Assembly (NCBI RefSeq): GCF_001598295.1
Contig: NZ_BCYR01000007.1
Location: 62,001-126,000, forward strand
Reading direction: 5' to 3'
Length of the DNA: 64,000 nt
Source: Klebsiella ornithinolytica NBRC 105727 = ATCC 31898
Lineage (GTDB): Bacteria; Pseudomonadota; Gammaproteobacteria; Enterobacterales; Enterobacteriaceae
The translations under genes were made by a program, and so were the position numbers. This document shows, piece after piece, positions 9,358 to 19,148 of the stretch. Every line of letters begins with the position of its first letter. Positions within the stretch are counted from its first letter, which is position 1. The notes beneath the pieces are model-generated. The model saw only the letters and a list, made by a program, of their open reading frames with translations, did no database searches and was not told where the DNA came from.

Positions 9358-11859
9358 CTAGTCTTTCGGTTTAAAGCGCAGCAGCCGGTTTGCGTTGCTG
9401 ACCACGGTAATGGAAGAGAGCGCCATTGCGGCCCCGGCTACCACCGGGTTAAGCAACGTTCCGGTCAGCGGCCATAAGATCCCGGCGGCGATGGGGATCC
9501 CCAGCGAGTTGTACACAAAGGCCCCCAGCAGGTTCTGTTTCATGTTGCGCAGCGTGGCTTTTGAAATTGCCAGCGCATCCGCCACGCCGTTCAGACTATG
9601 ACGCATCAGGGTGATGGCTGCCGTCTCAATGGCTACATCGTTCCCACCGCCCATCGCAATCCCGACGTCGGCCTGGGCCAGCGCCGGCGCGTCGTTGATG
9701 CCGTCACCGACCATCGCCACCTGATGCCCCTGGCTTTGCAGGCGCTTGATAGCGTCAGCTTTACCGTCCGGCAGCACGCCGGCGATCACTTCGTCGATGC
9801 CTGCTTCTTTGGCAATCGCGTTGGCGGTCGTGGGGTTATCCCCGGTCAGCATCACCAGACGATAACCCTGGCGGTGCAGGCGAGCCAGCGCCGCGACGCT
9901 ATCGCTACGCAGCGGGTCGCGAATAGCGAACAGTGCCGCGACCTGGCCATCGATCGCCAGCAGCACCGGCGTTGTCCCTTGTGATGCCTGGGCGGCGATC
10001 TCGTTTTCGACGGCGGCGGTGGCAATCTTTTGCTCATTGAGCAGCGCCTGGTTACCGAGCAGCAGAGTATGGCCTTCGGCCTCGCCGCTGACGCCGAGCC
10101 CGCGCAGGGTGCGGAAGTTGTTGACTACCGGCAGCTGGCTATCGGCGGCTTTCTCGATGATCGCCCGCGCCAGCGGGTGACTGGAGCCTTGCTCCAGTGC
10201 CGCCGCAAGACGTAGCGCGGTGGACTCATCAACATCGGCAAAGGTTTTTACCGCCACAACCTGCGGTTTACCTTCGGTCAGGGTGCCCGTTTTATCAAAG
10301 ACGATGGTATCGAGCTGGCTGGCGCGCTGCAGCGCATCCGCATCGCGAACCAGCACGCCATATTCCGCCGCGCGACCCACGCCGGAGATAATCGACATCG
10401 GCGTCGCCAGACCCAGCGCACAGGGACAGGCGATAATCAGCACCGTGGTGGCGATCACCAGGGTATAGACAATTTGCGGCGCCGGCCCGAAGAAGTACCA
10501 GATTGCCGCACTGAACAGGGCGATAACCACCACGGCCGGCACGAATACGGCGGAGATTTTATCCGCCAGCTGGCCGATTTCCGGTTTGCTGCTTTGCGCC
10601 TGGCGCACCATGCGGATGATACGAGCAAGCGTCGTCTGGCTGCCGACGGCGCTGGCGGTAAACAGAACGCTGCCGTCCTGGACCACGGTGCCGGCATGCA
10701 GCGTGTCGCCATCCGTTTTTTGTTGGGGAATAGGTTCGCCGGTCAGCATCGCCTCATCCAGCCAGGCTTCGCCCTGGCTTATAACGCCGTCAACCGGAAC
10801 CCGGTCGCCGGTAGTCAGGCGCAGGGTCATCCCCGGCTGAACGTCGGCCAGCGGCACGCTTTTTTCCCCCTCTTCGCTGACCACTCGCGCCGAGGGCGGC
10901 GTCAGATCGAGCAGTTTTTCCAGCGCTTTTGAGGAGCGCTGACGGGCGCGGGCTTCCAGCATATGGCCGAGGTTAATTAAGCCGATAATCATTGCGCTGG
11001 CTTCATAGTAGAGATGGCGAGCTTCCATCGGGAACCACTGCGGCCACAGGTTGACGCTCATGGAATAGAGCCATGCTACGCCGGTTCCCAGCGCCACCAG
11101 CGTATCCATGGTGGCGGTACCGTTTTTCAGGCTTTTCCATGCGCTGCGATAGAAATGGCCGCCGGCGAAGACCATCACCGCGAGGGTGACAAGCCCGATA
11201 ACCAGCCACAGGGAACGGTTATCATCGCTGACCATCATATTGTCACCGATCATTCCCCAGACCATGACCGGCACCCCCACCAGCAGGGCAACAATCGCCT
11301 GCCAGCGGAAGCGTTTCATGGTGGCGATAGCGGTTTCCTGCTGGCGTTCGCGGCGTTGCAGATCATCTTCGATCGCTTCGGCACCGTAGCCTGCCTTCTC
11401 CACCGCCTGAACTAATTCTGCGGCGGACGCGCTGCCCATAACCAGCGCAGTGCGTTCCGCGAGATTTACCCGTGCCTGCGTGACGCCCGGTACGCTTTGC
11501 AGCGCGTTTTGTACCCGGGAAACACAGCTGGCGCAGCTCATGCCGCTTAACAGCAGCTGTTGGCTTTCATCATCAGCCGTCGCTGCCGGAAGCTCAGAAG
11601 AGACCGCTGTCAGCGCTTCCGACGGGATTGATGACTCCGCCAGCGGTTTAGCCTTTGGGTGGCTTAACTCTGCGCCGTAACCGGCCTGCTTGATCGTTTC
11701 GATAAGCGCTTCTGCACTGGCGCTACCGGTCACGTGTGCTTCGGTGACGGTGACTTCAGCCAGCTCAACGTCCGGGCGCTGTTCGAGGCTTTCTTTTACG
11801 CGTTTGACGCAGTGACCGCAGGACAAACCGTCCAGGGCCAGGTCGATGGTTTGAGACAT
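9358..11859 (-). CDS. copA: Cu(I)-exporting P1B-type ATPase CopA
   Basis: Exports Cu(I) across the inner membrane at the cost of ATP. Domain order: HMA1 with GLSCGHC (C14-C17), HMA2 with GMSCASC (about residues 108-114), transmembrane helices, actuator loop LTGEPIP, the CPC metal site in [13 protein letters not shown], phosphorylation motif DKTGTLTEG and hinge [16 protein letters not shown]. The 833-residue length is normal (E. coli 834). Transcription comes from a CueR-type promoter at 11899-11929. A -1 frameshift signal in codons 67-69 probably yields a second, 70-residue product. Confidence 0.97.
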   Translation of the reverse strand: MSQTIDLALDGLSCGHCVKRVKESLEQRPDVELAEVTVTEAHVTGSASAEALIETIKQAGYGAELSHPKAKPLAESSIPSEALTAVSSELPAATADDESQQLLLSGMSCASCVSRVQNALQSVPGVTQARVNLAERTALVMGSASAAELVQAVEKAGYGAEAIEDDLQRRERQQETAIATMKRFRWQAIVALLVGVPVMVWGMIGDNMMVSDDNRSLWLVIGLVTLAVMVFAGGHFYRSAWKSLKNGTATMDTLVALGTGVAWLYSMSVNLWPQWFPMEARHLYYEASAMIIGLINLGHMLEARARQRSSKALEKLLDLTPPSARVVSEEGEKSVPLADVQPGMTLRLTTGDRVPVDGVISQGEAWLDEAMLTGEPIPQQKTDGDTLHAGTVVQDGSVLFTASAVGSQTTLARIIRMVRQAQSSKPEIGQLADKISAVFVPAVVVIALFSAAIWYFFGPAPQIVYTLVIATTVLIIACPCALGLATPMSIISGVGRAAEYGVLVRDADALQRASQLDTIVFDKTGTLTEGKPQVVAVKTFADVDESTALRLAAALEQGSSHPLARAIIEKAADSQLPVVNNFRTLRGLGVSGEAEGHTLLLGNQALLNEQKIATAAVENEIAAQASQGTTPVLLAIDGQVAALFAIRDPLRSDSVAALARLHRQGYRLVMLTGDNPTTANAIAKEAGIDEVIAGVLPDGKADAIKRLQSQGHQVAMVGDGINDAPALAQADVGIAMGGGNDVAIETAAITLMRHSLNGVADALAISKATLRNMKQNLLGAFVYNSLGIPIAAGILWPLTGTLLNPVVAGAAMALSSITVVSNANRLLRFKPKD
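11648..11659 (-). other. Programmed -1 frameshift site in copA giving CopA(Z)
   Basis: On the copA strand codons 67-69 read CAC CCA AAG, so the heptamer C CCA AAG fits X XXY YYZ. Slipping back one base gives CCC AAA GGC TAA, i.e. Pro-Lys-Gly-stop, for a 70-residue one-domain copper chaperone. Five bases further, ACCGCTG (11647-11641) can pair with CAGCGGT (11609-11603), a possible stimulatory stem. E. coli copA is known to frameshift this way to make CopA(Z). Confidence 0.85.
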
Positions 11860-11898
11860 AACACACTCCTTTATGACAGGGATGACTGACTGTGATAA

Positions 11899-11929
11899 AG
11901 GTTAAACCTTCCAGCAAGGGGAAGGTCAA
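11899..11929 (-). promoter_or_regulatory. CueR operator and copA promoter
   Basis: On the minus strand TTGACC (-35) is followed by the dyad CCTTCCCCTTGCTGGAAGG (11925-11907) and TAACCT (-10) at 19-bp spacing. The stretched spacer and central dyad are diagnostic of MerR-family activation. The cueR gene lies 4.6 kb away in the same window. Confidence 0.93.
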
Positions 11930-11952
11930 GGTGTTTATTTGCGACGGCGTGT

Positions 11953-12666
11953 TTAGTGTTCCAGCGCAATCGCGCAGACATGTTCCAGAGAGGAAAGGCT
12001 GCTGTACAGTTCGGGTAGGGTCATTTTTTTTCTCACCACCATCTTGAGGTTGACCTCTATTTTTCCCTTTTTTAAATCACGAATGGTGATGGTTTCGATA
12101 ATATTTTTTTGCTGCGTAATACTCGCTATTAGCGTTTCTAAGCCGGATTTTTCATCAAGAATAATGCGGATTTTTACTTTACCGGGTGACTGATTTTTAG
12201 TTTGTAAAAAAATGACGCAATAGCTGAGCTTGATCGCCAGCAGAAATAATCCGGTGGCGAGAAGAGCATGCAGATAAAAACCGGCGCCGCTGGTAATGCC
12301 TACCCCTGCGGAAGCCCATACGATTGCCGCTGTCGTCAGCCCGGAAATCGCATCGTCATGGCGGTGGAGGATCACGCCCGCACCGAGAAACCCGACGCCG
12401 CTGATGATCTGCGCCGCCAGGCGCATCGGATCGCTGCGGATATTGGCGGAGATCTCAGCGTAATACTCCGCTGACTGGATCGAGACAATCGTCAGGACGC
12501 AGCTGGCTACGGAAATAATCACGCAGGTTTTAAAGCCAACCGGTTTACCTTTTGATTCTCTCTCCAGACCGATGATGCCGCCGAGAATAAAAGCCACGCC
12601 AATTTTGCATAGCGTAATGAAAACAGATTCTCCCTCGCCAGATAAAATGACCGCCAACGTATTCAT
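11953..12666 (-). CDS. MgtC/SapB-family membrane protein
   Basis: Predicted inner-membrane protein of 237 residues. The MgtC/SapB signature is clear: GGIIGLERESKGKPVGFKT, then RLAAQIISGVGFLGAGVIL and GLTTAAIVWASAGVG. A C-terminal ACT-like soluble region (about 150-237) follows, as in MgtC/YhiD relatives. The ATG at 12666 is preceded by GGAGG; a longer in-frame start adds 11 residues without support. It lies downstream of the nucleoside hydrolase in the same direction. Its role here (Mg2+/acid stress or ATP synthase modulation in relatives) is inference. Confidence 0.85.
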   Translation of the reverse strand: MNTLAVILSGEGESVFITLCKIGVAFILGGIIGLERESKGKPVGFKTCVIISVASCVLTIVSIQSAEYYAEISANIRSDPMRLAAQIISGVGFLGAGVILHRHDDAISGLTTAAIVWASAGVGITSGAGFYLHALLATGLFLLAIKLSYCVIFLQTKNQSPGKVKIRIILDEKSGLETLIASITQQKNIIETITIRDLKKGKIEVNLKMVVRKKMTLPELYSSLSSLEHVCAIALEH

Positions 12667-12726
12667 TTTTCCTCCGCAAAACCCTGCCCGCGAAGGCATG
12701 GTATTCCTCTTGCTAGTGCCGGAATG

Positions 12727-13710
12727 TTAGGCGCGGTAACGGTGAATATAGTGTTCGAGCAGCGCCAGAAGATGGGTGTTATCGATACTTTCGAGGATGC
12801 GTACTGTCGCGCCTTGCGGCTCGGGAACCCCTACGTCCAGGCGCAGGCCGTCGCGGCCGTAGCGGCAGGTCATACCGCGAGTGATGCCTTCCAGAGAGAC
12901 GTCGAGGTAATCTTCTGTCGTCGTCGCCATCGTCGGATCGAGCAACCAGGCAACGGTTACAACATCATGGATCCAGCATCCGGGCAGGTTGCGAGTCTGC
13001 ATCGAGTAGGCGATCCACGGGCGAACAGTCTGGGCCAGGTAACGGCTAAGCCCGTTTTTTACCGAAGTCAGACGATCCAGATCGCGATGAAGCATTTGCG
13101 TTTTCGTGGTGACATCCATCGGCACCAGCGTGACAGGCGCGCCGCTGGTGAGTACGGCGTGTGCCGCTTCAGGATCCAAACCAAAATTGGTGTCTTTGAT
13201 ATAGCCGGCAACGTTGAACACCCCGCCCATGATCACGATGTTTTTAACCGTATGAACGATTTCGGGATAGAGTTGCAGCGCTATCGCCACGTTGGTGAGT
13301 GGCCCGGTGGCAATCAGCGTTATCTCGCCGGGATGGCTGCAGATCATCTCACCGATGGCCTGCGGTGCCAAAGGCTGCGCGGCCTGACACGTTGGCGGCG
13401 CAGGGACGTCCGACCATAGCTGACGTAAGCCAGCGCGATCGACGCCACGATCGAGTTTTTCGCGCCAGGGCTGCGGGTCTTCTCTGAGGGCGCGGGCGGC
13501 GCCGCGGTAGACCGGAACGGGGATATCCAACTGTCGGACGAGGGCTTTGGCGACGGCATAGCCGGTTTCTACCGGCGTATTGCCTGCCACGGTGGCGATC
13601 ATTTCCAGGGTGATTTGCGGGGCGGCAATCGCCAGCGCCAGCGCCAGGCCGTCATCGATATTGGCGCCCGGAACGCCGTTCCCCGGGTCGCAGTCGATAA
13701 TCACGCGCAT
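12727..13710 (-). CDS. Nucleoside hydrolase (IUNH family) with variant metal-site loop
   Basis: Cleaves the N-glycosidic bond of ribonucleosides in the family. The N-terminus reads MRVIIDCDPGNG followed by VPGANIDDG: the usual DxDPGxDD calcium site is split by a six-residue insertion before the DD pair. TGPLTNVAIAL, IVIMGG, NFGLDPEAA and WIHDVV (catalytic His/Asp) are present. The ATG at 13710 fits the family start; an ATG at 13746 would overlap the lacI stop and is the alternative. It follows lacI by 10 bp, so it is the last gene of the transporter-lacI-hydrolase operon. Substrate unknown. Confidence 0.87.
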   Translation of the reverse strand: MRVIIDCDPGNGVPGANIDDGLALALAIAAPQITLEMIATVAGNTPVETGYAVAKALVRQLDIPVPVYRGAARALREDPQPWREKLDRGVDRAGLRQLWSDVPAPPTCQAAQPLAPQAIGEMICSHPGEITLIATGPLTNVAIALQLYPEIVHTVKNIVIMGGVFNVAGYIKDTNFGLDPEAAHAVLTSGAPVTLVPMDVTTKTQMLHRDLDRLTSVKNGLSRYLAQTVRPWIAYSMQTRNLPGCWIHDVVTVAWLLDPTMATTTEDYLDVSLEGITRGMTCRYGRDGLRLDVGVPEPQGATVRILESIDNTHLLALLEHYIHRYRA

Positions 13711-13720
13711 GGATTCATTT

Positions 13721-14752
13721 TCATCTTGTCTCAGGTTGTACTTCATGTCCCTGGCAGCCACACGACTCTCCCACTCGTAAATAAAACTCAAATTCAACGC
13801 GGCGAACCTTGCCGTCCCAGTTTTTCAGCATGTCGATCGCCGCCCGGGCCATTTTGTCGACGGGCTGGCGGACGGCCGTTAAGGAAGGGACGTTGTAAGC
13901 CGATTCTTGTGTAGCGTTAAAGCAGACCAGCGCCACATCCTGGGGCACACGCAGCCCGTGCTCTGCCAATGCGCGTAAGCAGCCCAGCGCCTGCTGTTCA
14001 TTGGTGGCAAACAGCGCGCGCGGCGGCTTACCCTGCAGCATACGTTTTGTCGCCTCATAGCCTCCTGCCCGTGTGTAATTGGTCGAAAAAATCCAGCCAG
14101 GGGTGACCGCAAGCGACGCTTCTTCCAGCGCTAACTGCCATCCCCGAATACGATCCTGGGTGTTGAGCATTTCACGCGGACCACAGATGATGCCGATATC
14201 GCGGTAGCCGTGATCGATAAGATGTTTCGTCACCTGCCAGGCCGCCAGCTGTTCATCCACCTGAATAACGCTGACGTTTAATCCGGCATCGACGCGATCC
14301 AACATCACGCAGGGCGTGCCGCTCTCTGCAATCAACTCAATATACGGATGCCGGTCAACGCTGGTATAAATCAGGCCGTCGACCTGGCGATTGAGCATGT
14401 TGTTGATCAGTTCACGCTCTCGTCCGCTGTTATCTCCCGCATCCCCCAGCAGGAGCACCTTACCGTCAGCAAACGCTTCGCGCTGCAGGGCGTGCGCCAT
14501 GGAGGCAATAAACGGGTTTGAGATATCCGGGGCCACAAGCCCGTATGTCTGCGTGCTCCCCGAGGCCAGCGCGCGGGCGATACCATTGGGCCGGTAACCG
14601 GTTTTTTTAATCGCCTGCAGCACGCGCTGTCGGGTCGCTTCAGCAACGGGGCGAGGACCGTTATTAATAACGTAACTCACGACCGCGACAGATGTTCCCG
14701 CCTCCTTTGCGACATCGGAACGTGTTACGCGCTGTGAATGTGATTGGGTCAC
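13721..14752 (-). CDS. LacI-family transcriptional regulator
   Basis: DNA-binding repressor of 343 residues. The N-terminal helix-turn-helix reads VTRSDVAKEAGTSVAVVSYV, with the hinge helix RPNGIARALASG. The periplasmic-binding-like effector domain follows (YGLVAPDISNPF, VMLDRV, GLYATNEQ-like segment). Start codon is GTG, with AGGTAGGT upstream. It sits between an MHS transporter and a nucleoside hydrolase, so a nucleoside or related compound is the likely inducer. Two palindromes at the transporter promoter are the likely operators. Confidence 0.9.
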   Translation of the reverse strand: MTQSHSQRVTRSDVAKEAGTSVAVVSYVINNGPRPVAEATRQRVLQAIKKTGYRPNGIARALASGSTQTYGLVAPDISNPFIASMAHALQREAFADGKVLLLGDAGDNSGRERELINNMLNRQVDGLIYTSVDRHPYIELIAESGTPCVMLDRVDAGLNVSVIQVDEQLAAWQVTKHLIDHGYRDIGIICGPREMLNTQDRIRGWQLALEEASLAVTPGWIFSTNYTRAGGYEATKRMLQGKPPRALFATNEQQALGCLRALAEHGLRVPQDVALVCFNATQESAYNVPSLTAVRQPVDKMARAAIDMLKNWDGKVRRVEFEFYLRVGESCGCQGHEVQPETR

Positions 14753-14858
14753 GGGGCACCTACCTGGTTGAGTTCAGAGCATTCTCTTTTCCGCACAGCA
14801 TAAGGTGTTGTCAGCCAAAAATCTTTGGTAACGCACGCGCACTCGCCGTTCTCCGTAC

Positions 14859-16253
14859 TCAAATCGCGTCCTCAGGTAAATTGAGATCGCGCCCGCGCGT
14901 CTCCGGAGCGAAAAAGGTGGTCACCAGACCGATGGCGGCCATCAGCGAGAAATAGACGGCGATAGGCCACCAGTGCCCGTAGAACGAGAGCAGCGCCGAG
15001 GCCACCAGCGGCGCGGTACCGCCCGACATAATCGAGCCCAGCTCTTTGGCGAAGGCCATTTTGGTATAGCGGTTAGTCACGCCAAACAGCTCAACGCCCC
15101 AGGCCGCCTGGACACCGAAAATACCCAGCGAAGCGAGCCCCATGCCGGTAATAATGGTAGGGATAACAATCCACGGCTCACGGGAGTCGAGCAGCATAAA
15201 AGCCGGAAATGCGTACAGGATCAGTAACAGGCAGAACCAACGATAGATGATGCGTCGACCGAAGCGATCGGAAAGCCAGCCCGCCAGCGGAATAATGGCG
15301 AATCCCAGAATCGAGGCGATAAACACCGCCACCGTCGGGACCGATTTATCAACCATCAGAACCTTGGCGACATAGCCAATGATAAAGCCCTGGGCGAGGT
15401 AGGAAGGGCCATTTTCGCCGATGCGTAAGCCGACCATCGTCCAGAACGCACGGGTGCGTCGCCAGAAGCTACGGGTGTCGTGTTGTTTCATTACCTGGCC
15501 GCGGCGCAGCGATTTTTCACGTTCGGCCTTGAGCAGCGCTTTTTGCCGTTCAAAGACCGGCGTTTCACGGATATGGCGGCGAATGAACAGCGCCGTCGCG
15601 GCGATGAGAATGCTGCTGAGGAAAGGGATGCGCCATCCCCAACTGAGCAACGCATCTTTGTCCATTTGTAAGACGACGAGCCACACCAGAGAGGCGAGTA
15701 AAGTGCCGCTGTTGGAGCCGAGAGCGATAATGGAAGAGACCAGCCCGCGGCGCTTCACGGGGGCGTATTCTCCGAGCATCACGGTGCCGCCTGAGAGTTC
15801 TGCTCCGGCCCCCAGCCCTTGAGAGAATCGCAGAATAACCAGGCACACCGGCGCCCATACGCCAATCTGGGCGTAGCTGGGAATTAAGCCGATTAGCATG
15901 GTTGAGAATCCCATCAGGCCGATGGTGATCACCATGACAATTTTCCGCCCGTGCCGGTCGCCTATCCAGCCAAACAACAGCGCGCCGATGGGGCGCGCAA
16001 TAAAACCAACGGAATAGGCGGCAAAGCTGGAGAGAAGCGCCATGACAGGGGTAGCCTGCGGAAAAAAGACATCGCCAAAGATAATGCCGGCGGCAAGCCC
16101 GTAGAGGGCAAAATCGGCATATTCCATCGTGGTGCCTAACCAGCAGGAAAACGTCGCTCGCCAGAATTCGCGGCGCCCTTCGGGGGTTTCCATGCGCTCC
16201 TGGGCAGCCTGCTGGCCGTCAGTCAGGGGAACAGAGGATGAATGCGTGTTCAT
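14859..16253 (-). CDS. MHS-family MFS transporter
   Basis: Inner-membrane proton symporter of the metabolite:H+ symporter family (relatives ShiA, ProP, KgtP). Twelve hydrophobic helices are visible. The family loop GWIGDRHGRKIVM follows helix 2, with WLSDRFGRR in the second half and ETRGRDL near the end. The ATG at 16253 has AAGGAG and gives 464 residues; a 50-residue upstream extension is rejected because it crosses the promoter and operators. First gene of the operon with lacI and the nucleoside hydrolase; the substrate is inferred to be nucleoside-related. Confidence 0.87.
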   Translation of the reverse strand: MNTHSSSVPLTDGQQAAQERMETPEGRREFWRATFSCWLGTTMEYADFALYGLAAGIIFGDVFFPQATPVMALLSSFAAYSVGFIARPIGALLFGWIGDRHGRKIVMVITIGLMGFSTMLIGLIPSYAQIGVWAPVCLVILRFSQGLGAGAELSGGTVMLGEYAPVKRRGLVSSIIALGSNSGTLLASLVWLVVLQMDKDALLSWGWRIPFLSSILIAATALFIRRHIRETPVFERQKALLKAEREKSLRRGQVMKQHDTRSFWRRTRAFWTMVGLRIGENGPSYLAQGFIIGYVAKVLMVDKSVPTVAVFIASILGFAIIPLAGWLSDRFGRRIIYRWFCLLLILYAFPAFMLLDSREPWIVIPTIITGMGLASLGIFGVQAAWGVELFGVTNRYTKMAFAKELGSIMSGGTAPLVASALLSFYGHWWPIAVYFSLMAAIGLVTTFFAPETRGRDLNLPEDAI

Positions 16254-16308
16254 AAGAACTCCTTGAAGTAAGCTGTCGACAAAAGCCGCAGGTTTTAACG
16301 CTTCATGT

Positions 16309-16364
16309 TCTACTCGCGTAGATATTATATTTCTTCGGTAAATTAATAGATCTACCCGCGTAGA
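16309..16364 (-). promoter_or_regulatory. Twin operators flanking the MHS transporter promoter
   Basis: TCTACTCGCGTAGA (16309-16322) and TCTACCCGCGTAGA (16351-16364) are near-identical palindromes with centres 42 bp apart, four helical turns. A perfect TATAAT on the minus strand (16329-16324) lies between them. The downstream copy covers the start-site region and the upstream copy the -35 region. This is what a repressing LacI-family dimer pair would need. Confidence 0.75.
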
Positions 16365-16506
16365 ATTAAAAGATGAAAGAGTCAGGATTGCGAAAGCGAT
16401 CACTTATAACAGGCAATTGTTACAGAAAATGATTCCCCGGACGCGCTACGCTGCAAGGAAGAGAGTTTCCTGAGGCGTCGCCGGTAGGCGATGAAGGGAA
16501 GTGGGT

Positions 16507-16512
16507 TATAAT
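16507..16512 (+). promoter_or_regulatory. -10 element upstream of cueR
   Basis: Perfect TATAAT 33 bases before the cueR GTG start. No good -35 element is visible at 16-18 bp. Confidence 0.4.
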
Positions 16513-16545
16513 GATGCTCTGTAGGCGCCAATCGACGGAGGACTC

Positions 16546-16956
16546 GTGAATATCAGCGATGTGGCAAAAAAAACCGGCTTAACCAGTAAAGCGATTCGCT
16601 TTTATGAAGAGAAGGGACTGGTCACGCCGCCGCTGCGTAGTGAGAACGGCTATCGCAGCTACAGTCAACGACACCTGGATGAACTGACCTTACTGCGCCA
16701 GGCGCGGCAGGTCGGCTTTAATCTTGAGGAGTGCCGCGAACTGATCTTTCTGTTTAACGATCCGTCGCGGCACAGTGCGGACGTTAAGCGCAGAACGCTG
16801 GATAAAGTTGCGGATATTGAGCGCCATATCAGTGAATTGCAAAATATGCGCAGGCATCTGCTGGCGCTGGCGGAATCCTGTCCCGGCGATGACGGCGCCG
16901 ATTGCCCAATTATCGACAACCTTTCCGGCTGCTGTCACCGCAAGACGCAGGCTTAG
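16546..16956 (+). CDS. cueR: Copper-responsive MerR-family regulator CueR
   Basis: Cu(I) sensor that activates copA and cueO. The winged HTH ([26 protein letters not shown]) is followed by the dimerisation helix. Copper-binding Cys112 and Cys120 are at the exact E. coli positions ([11 protein letters not shown]). The start is GTG, with ACGGAGGA upstream giving a solid ribosome site. Its stop overlaps that of the convergent ybbJ by four bases. The C-terminal CCHRK tail is typical of the family. Confidence 0.96.
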   Translation: MNISDVAKKTGLTSKAIRFYEEKGLVTPPLRSENGYRSYSQRHLDELTLLRQARQVGFNLEECRELIFLFNDPSRHSADVKRRTLDKVADIERHISELQNMRRHLLALAESCPGDDGADCPIIDNLSGCCHRKTQA

Positions 16957-17417
16957 CGGCGTGGCGCGGTGGCCCGCACGCGCAGCGTAATACCTTCGAC
17001 GGCCAGTACCTCTACGTGGCTGCCTGCGGCAAGGTCCTCATCGGCCACCACCGGCCACGAGCTGTCGCCGACGCGCACGTGACCATGGCCGTTGATCAGC
17101 GGGCTTTCCAGCATGAAGACGCGGCCGACCAGCTGCTTGCCGCGCTGGTTGAGCTGCGCGTCGGCCGGTTTCTGGCGCGCGACCTGTCTGCGCAGCCAGT
17201 GTGACCACAGCCAGGCGGCCAGCAAAGTCAGCGCGGCGAACAGCGTGCCCTGCCACTCCCAGCCGAAGGGCAGAGCCCAGGAGAGGAGTCCGGTGACCAC
17301 GCCGGCGATGCCGCTCCACAGCAGATAGCCGTTGCCGCCCAGCATTTCAGCGGCCAGCAGTAGCCCGCCGAGGCTCAGCCAGAAAATATGCGGATGGGCG
17401 AGAATGAGCGCGATCAT
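16953..17417 (-). CDS. ybbJ: NfeD-like membrane protein YbbJ (QmcA partner)
   Basis: NfeD-family protein of 154 residues with about three N-terminal hydrophobic segments and a C-terminal OB-fold (about 90-150: [29 protein letters not shown]). It overlaps the end of qmcA by four bases (ATGA), so the two are co-translated. NfeD proteins act together with SPFH proteins, and in E. coli QmcA-YbbJ is linked to membrane quality control. Confidence 0.93.
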   Translation of the reverse strand: MIALILAHPHIFWLSLGGLLLAAEMLGGNGYLLWSGIAGVVTGLLSWALPFGWEWQGTLFAALTLLAAWLWSHWLRRQVARQKPADAQLNQRGKQLVGRVFMLESPLINGHGHVRVGDSSWPVVADEDLAAGSHVEVLAVEGITLRVRATAPRR

Positions 17418-18331
17418 GATTTTTTCCGTTCGCCAGAACCTTCTTTGATAAGCTCGCTGATACCGGCGATGGAGCCCATCAGGCTGCTGGCATCGAGCGG
17501 CATCATCACCACTTTGCTGTTATTAGCGGAACCAATTTTCTGCAGCGCATCGGTGTATTTCTGGGCGACAAAGTAGTTAATCGCCTGAATATCGCCGGAG
17601 GCGATAGCGGACGAGACCATCTGCGTTGCGCGAGCTTCCGCTTCCGCAGAACGTTCGCGGGCCTCAGCCTGTAAGAATGCCGACTGGCGTTCCCCTTCCG
17701 CTTTCAGGATCTGCGACTGCTTTTCCCCTTCGGCTTTGAGAATTTCGGCCTGGCGTATCCCTTCGGCTTCAAGAATATAGGCGCGTTTGGTTCGTTCGGC
17801 TTTCATCTGGGCGTTCATCGAGGCAATAAGTTCAGCCGGCGGGCGCACGTCGCGAATTTCAACGCGGGTAATTTTGACGCCCCACGGGTTCGTTGCTTCG
17901 TCGACAATATGCAGCAGGCGGGTGTTAATGCTGTCGCGCTGAGAGAGCATTTCGTCAAGTTCCATCGAGCCAAGAACGGTACGAATGTTGGTCATCGTCA
18001 GGTTAACGATCGCCTGCTGTAAATTGCTGACCTCATAAGCCGCTTTTGGCGCATCAATGACCTGAATAAAGCACACTGCATCAATCGTCACGTTGGCGTT
18101 ATCGCGTGAAATAACCTCCTGGGAGGGAATATCAAGCACCTGCTCCATCATATTAATCTTACGGCCAATGCGATCCATAAATGGTACCACCAGGCTTAAA
18201 CCCGGCTGCAGCGTCATGGTGTAGCGGCCGAAACGCTCAACGGTCCACTGGAAGCCCTGGGGGACGATTTTAACGCCCGCCATAACGACAACCAGCGCGA
18301 CGAAAATGAGTACGGGGATAAAGATCAGCAT
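17414..18331 (-). CDS. qmcA: SPFH/band-7 membrane protein QmcA
   Basis: Stomatin/prohibitin-like protein of 305 residues. One N-terminal transmembrane helix (residues 2-20) is followed by the SPFH domain ([35 protein letters not shown]) and a long helical region rich in Ala/Glu repeats ([18 protein letters not shown]). In E. coli QmcA associates with the FtsH-HflKC protease system. The start is the ATG at 18331 with AGGAGG upstream; a TTG codon just before it is ignored. Confidence 0.95.
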   Translation of the reverse strand: MLIFIPVLIFVALVVVMAGVKIVPQGFQWTVERFGRYTMTLQPGLSLVVPFMDRIGRKINMMEQVLDIPSQEVISRDNANVTIDAVCFIQVIDAPKAAYEVSNLQQAIVNLTMTNIRTVLGSMELDEMLSQRDSINTRLLHIVDEATNPWGVKITRVEIRDVRPPAELIASMNAQMKAERTKRAYILEAEGIRQAEILKAEGEKQSQILKAEGERQSAFLQAEARERSAEAEARATQMVSSAIASGDIQAINYFVAQKYTDALQKIGSANNSKVVMMPLDASSLMGSIAGISELIKEGSGERKKS

Positions 18332-18470
18332 CAAAAAACCTCCTGTTTTATTGCCTGATGAGGCGCCAGAAAAAATGACGCAGGTTTAAATTGAGTATAT
18401 CTTTCTCCTCATCCAGGCGAAAGGAAACTGGAGTAAACTAGCTGGGTTGTGGGAAAAAAGTGGAACAATA

Positions 18471-19148
18471 ATGAAGGAAAATAACGCTATTTTGCGTCTT
18501 GAGCATGTTGGCTTTCAGGTCGACGAGACGGTCATACTTAATAATATAAACCTCCAGCTGCGGGCCGGAGAATTTAAGCTGATTACCGGGCCTTCCGGCT
18601 GCGGAAAAAGCACCTTGCTGAAAATTATCGCCTCGCTGCTGAGCCCCACCTCCGGGCAGATTTTTTTTGCCGAACGCGATATTACGACGCTGTCGCCGGA
18701 AACCTACCGCCAGCAGGTCTCCTACTGCGCGCAGACCCCGGCGCTGTTTGGTGACTCGGTCTATGACAATCTGATTTTTCCCTGGCAGATTCGCCGTCAG
18801 CAGCCGGATCCTAAAGCGCTGATTGCTGATTTACAACGCTTTGGTCTTGCGGAAAATACGCTGGAAAAATCAATCAATGAGCTTTCTGGGGGAGAAAAAC
18901 AGCGGGTTTCGCTGATCCGTAATTTGCAATTTTTGCCCCAGGTATTGTTGCTCGATGAAATTACCAGCGCGCTGGACGAAAGTAATAAACACAACGTCAA
19001 CGATATTATTCATCGTTATGTGACGGAAAAAAATATTGCGGTGCTGTGGGTCACCCACGATCGTAATGAAATTGCCCATGCTGATGAGGTGATTACGTTG
19101 CAGCCCGCCGGCGGCAACGCTCAGGAGGTGTCTCATGAACGGGCATAA
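18471..19148 (+). CDS. fetA: ABC transporter ATP-binding protein FetA
   Basis: ATPase of the FetAB exporter, which promotes iron export and peroxide resistance in E. coli. Walker A is GPSGCGKST, the signature is LSGGEKQR, and Walker B is VLLLDEITSALD. The ATG at 18471 gives 225 residues as in E. coli; an in-frame TTG upstream (18447) is rejected. It overlaps fetB by 14 bases, so the two are translationally coupled. Confidence 0.95.
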   Translation: MKENNAILRLEHVGFQVDETVILNNINLQLRAGEFKLITGPSGCGKSTLLKIIASLLSPTSGQIFFAERDITTLSPETYRQQVSYCAQTPALFGDSVYDNLIFPWQIRRQQPDPKALIADLQRFGLAENTLEKSINELSGGEKQRVSLIRNLQFLPQVLLLDEITSALDESNKHNVNDIIHRYVTEKNIAVLWVTHDRNEIAHADEVITLQPAGGNAQEVSHERA

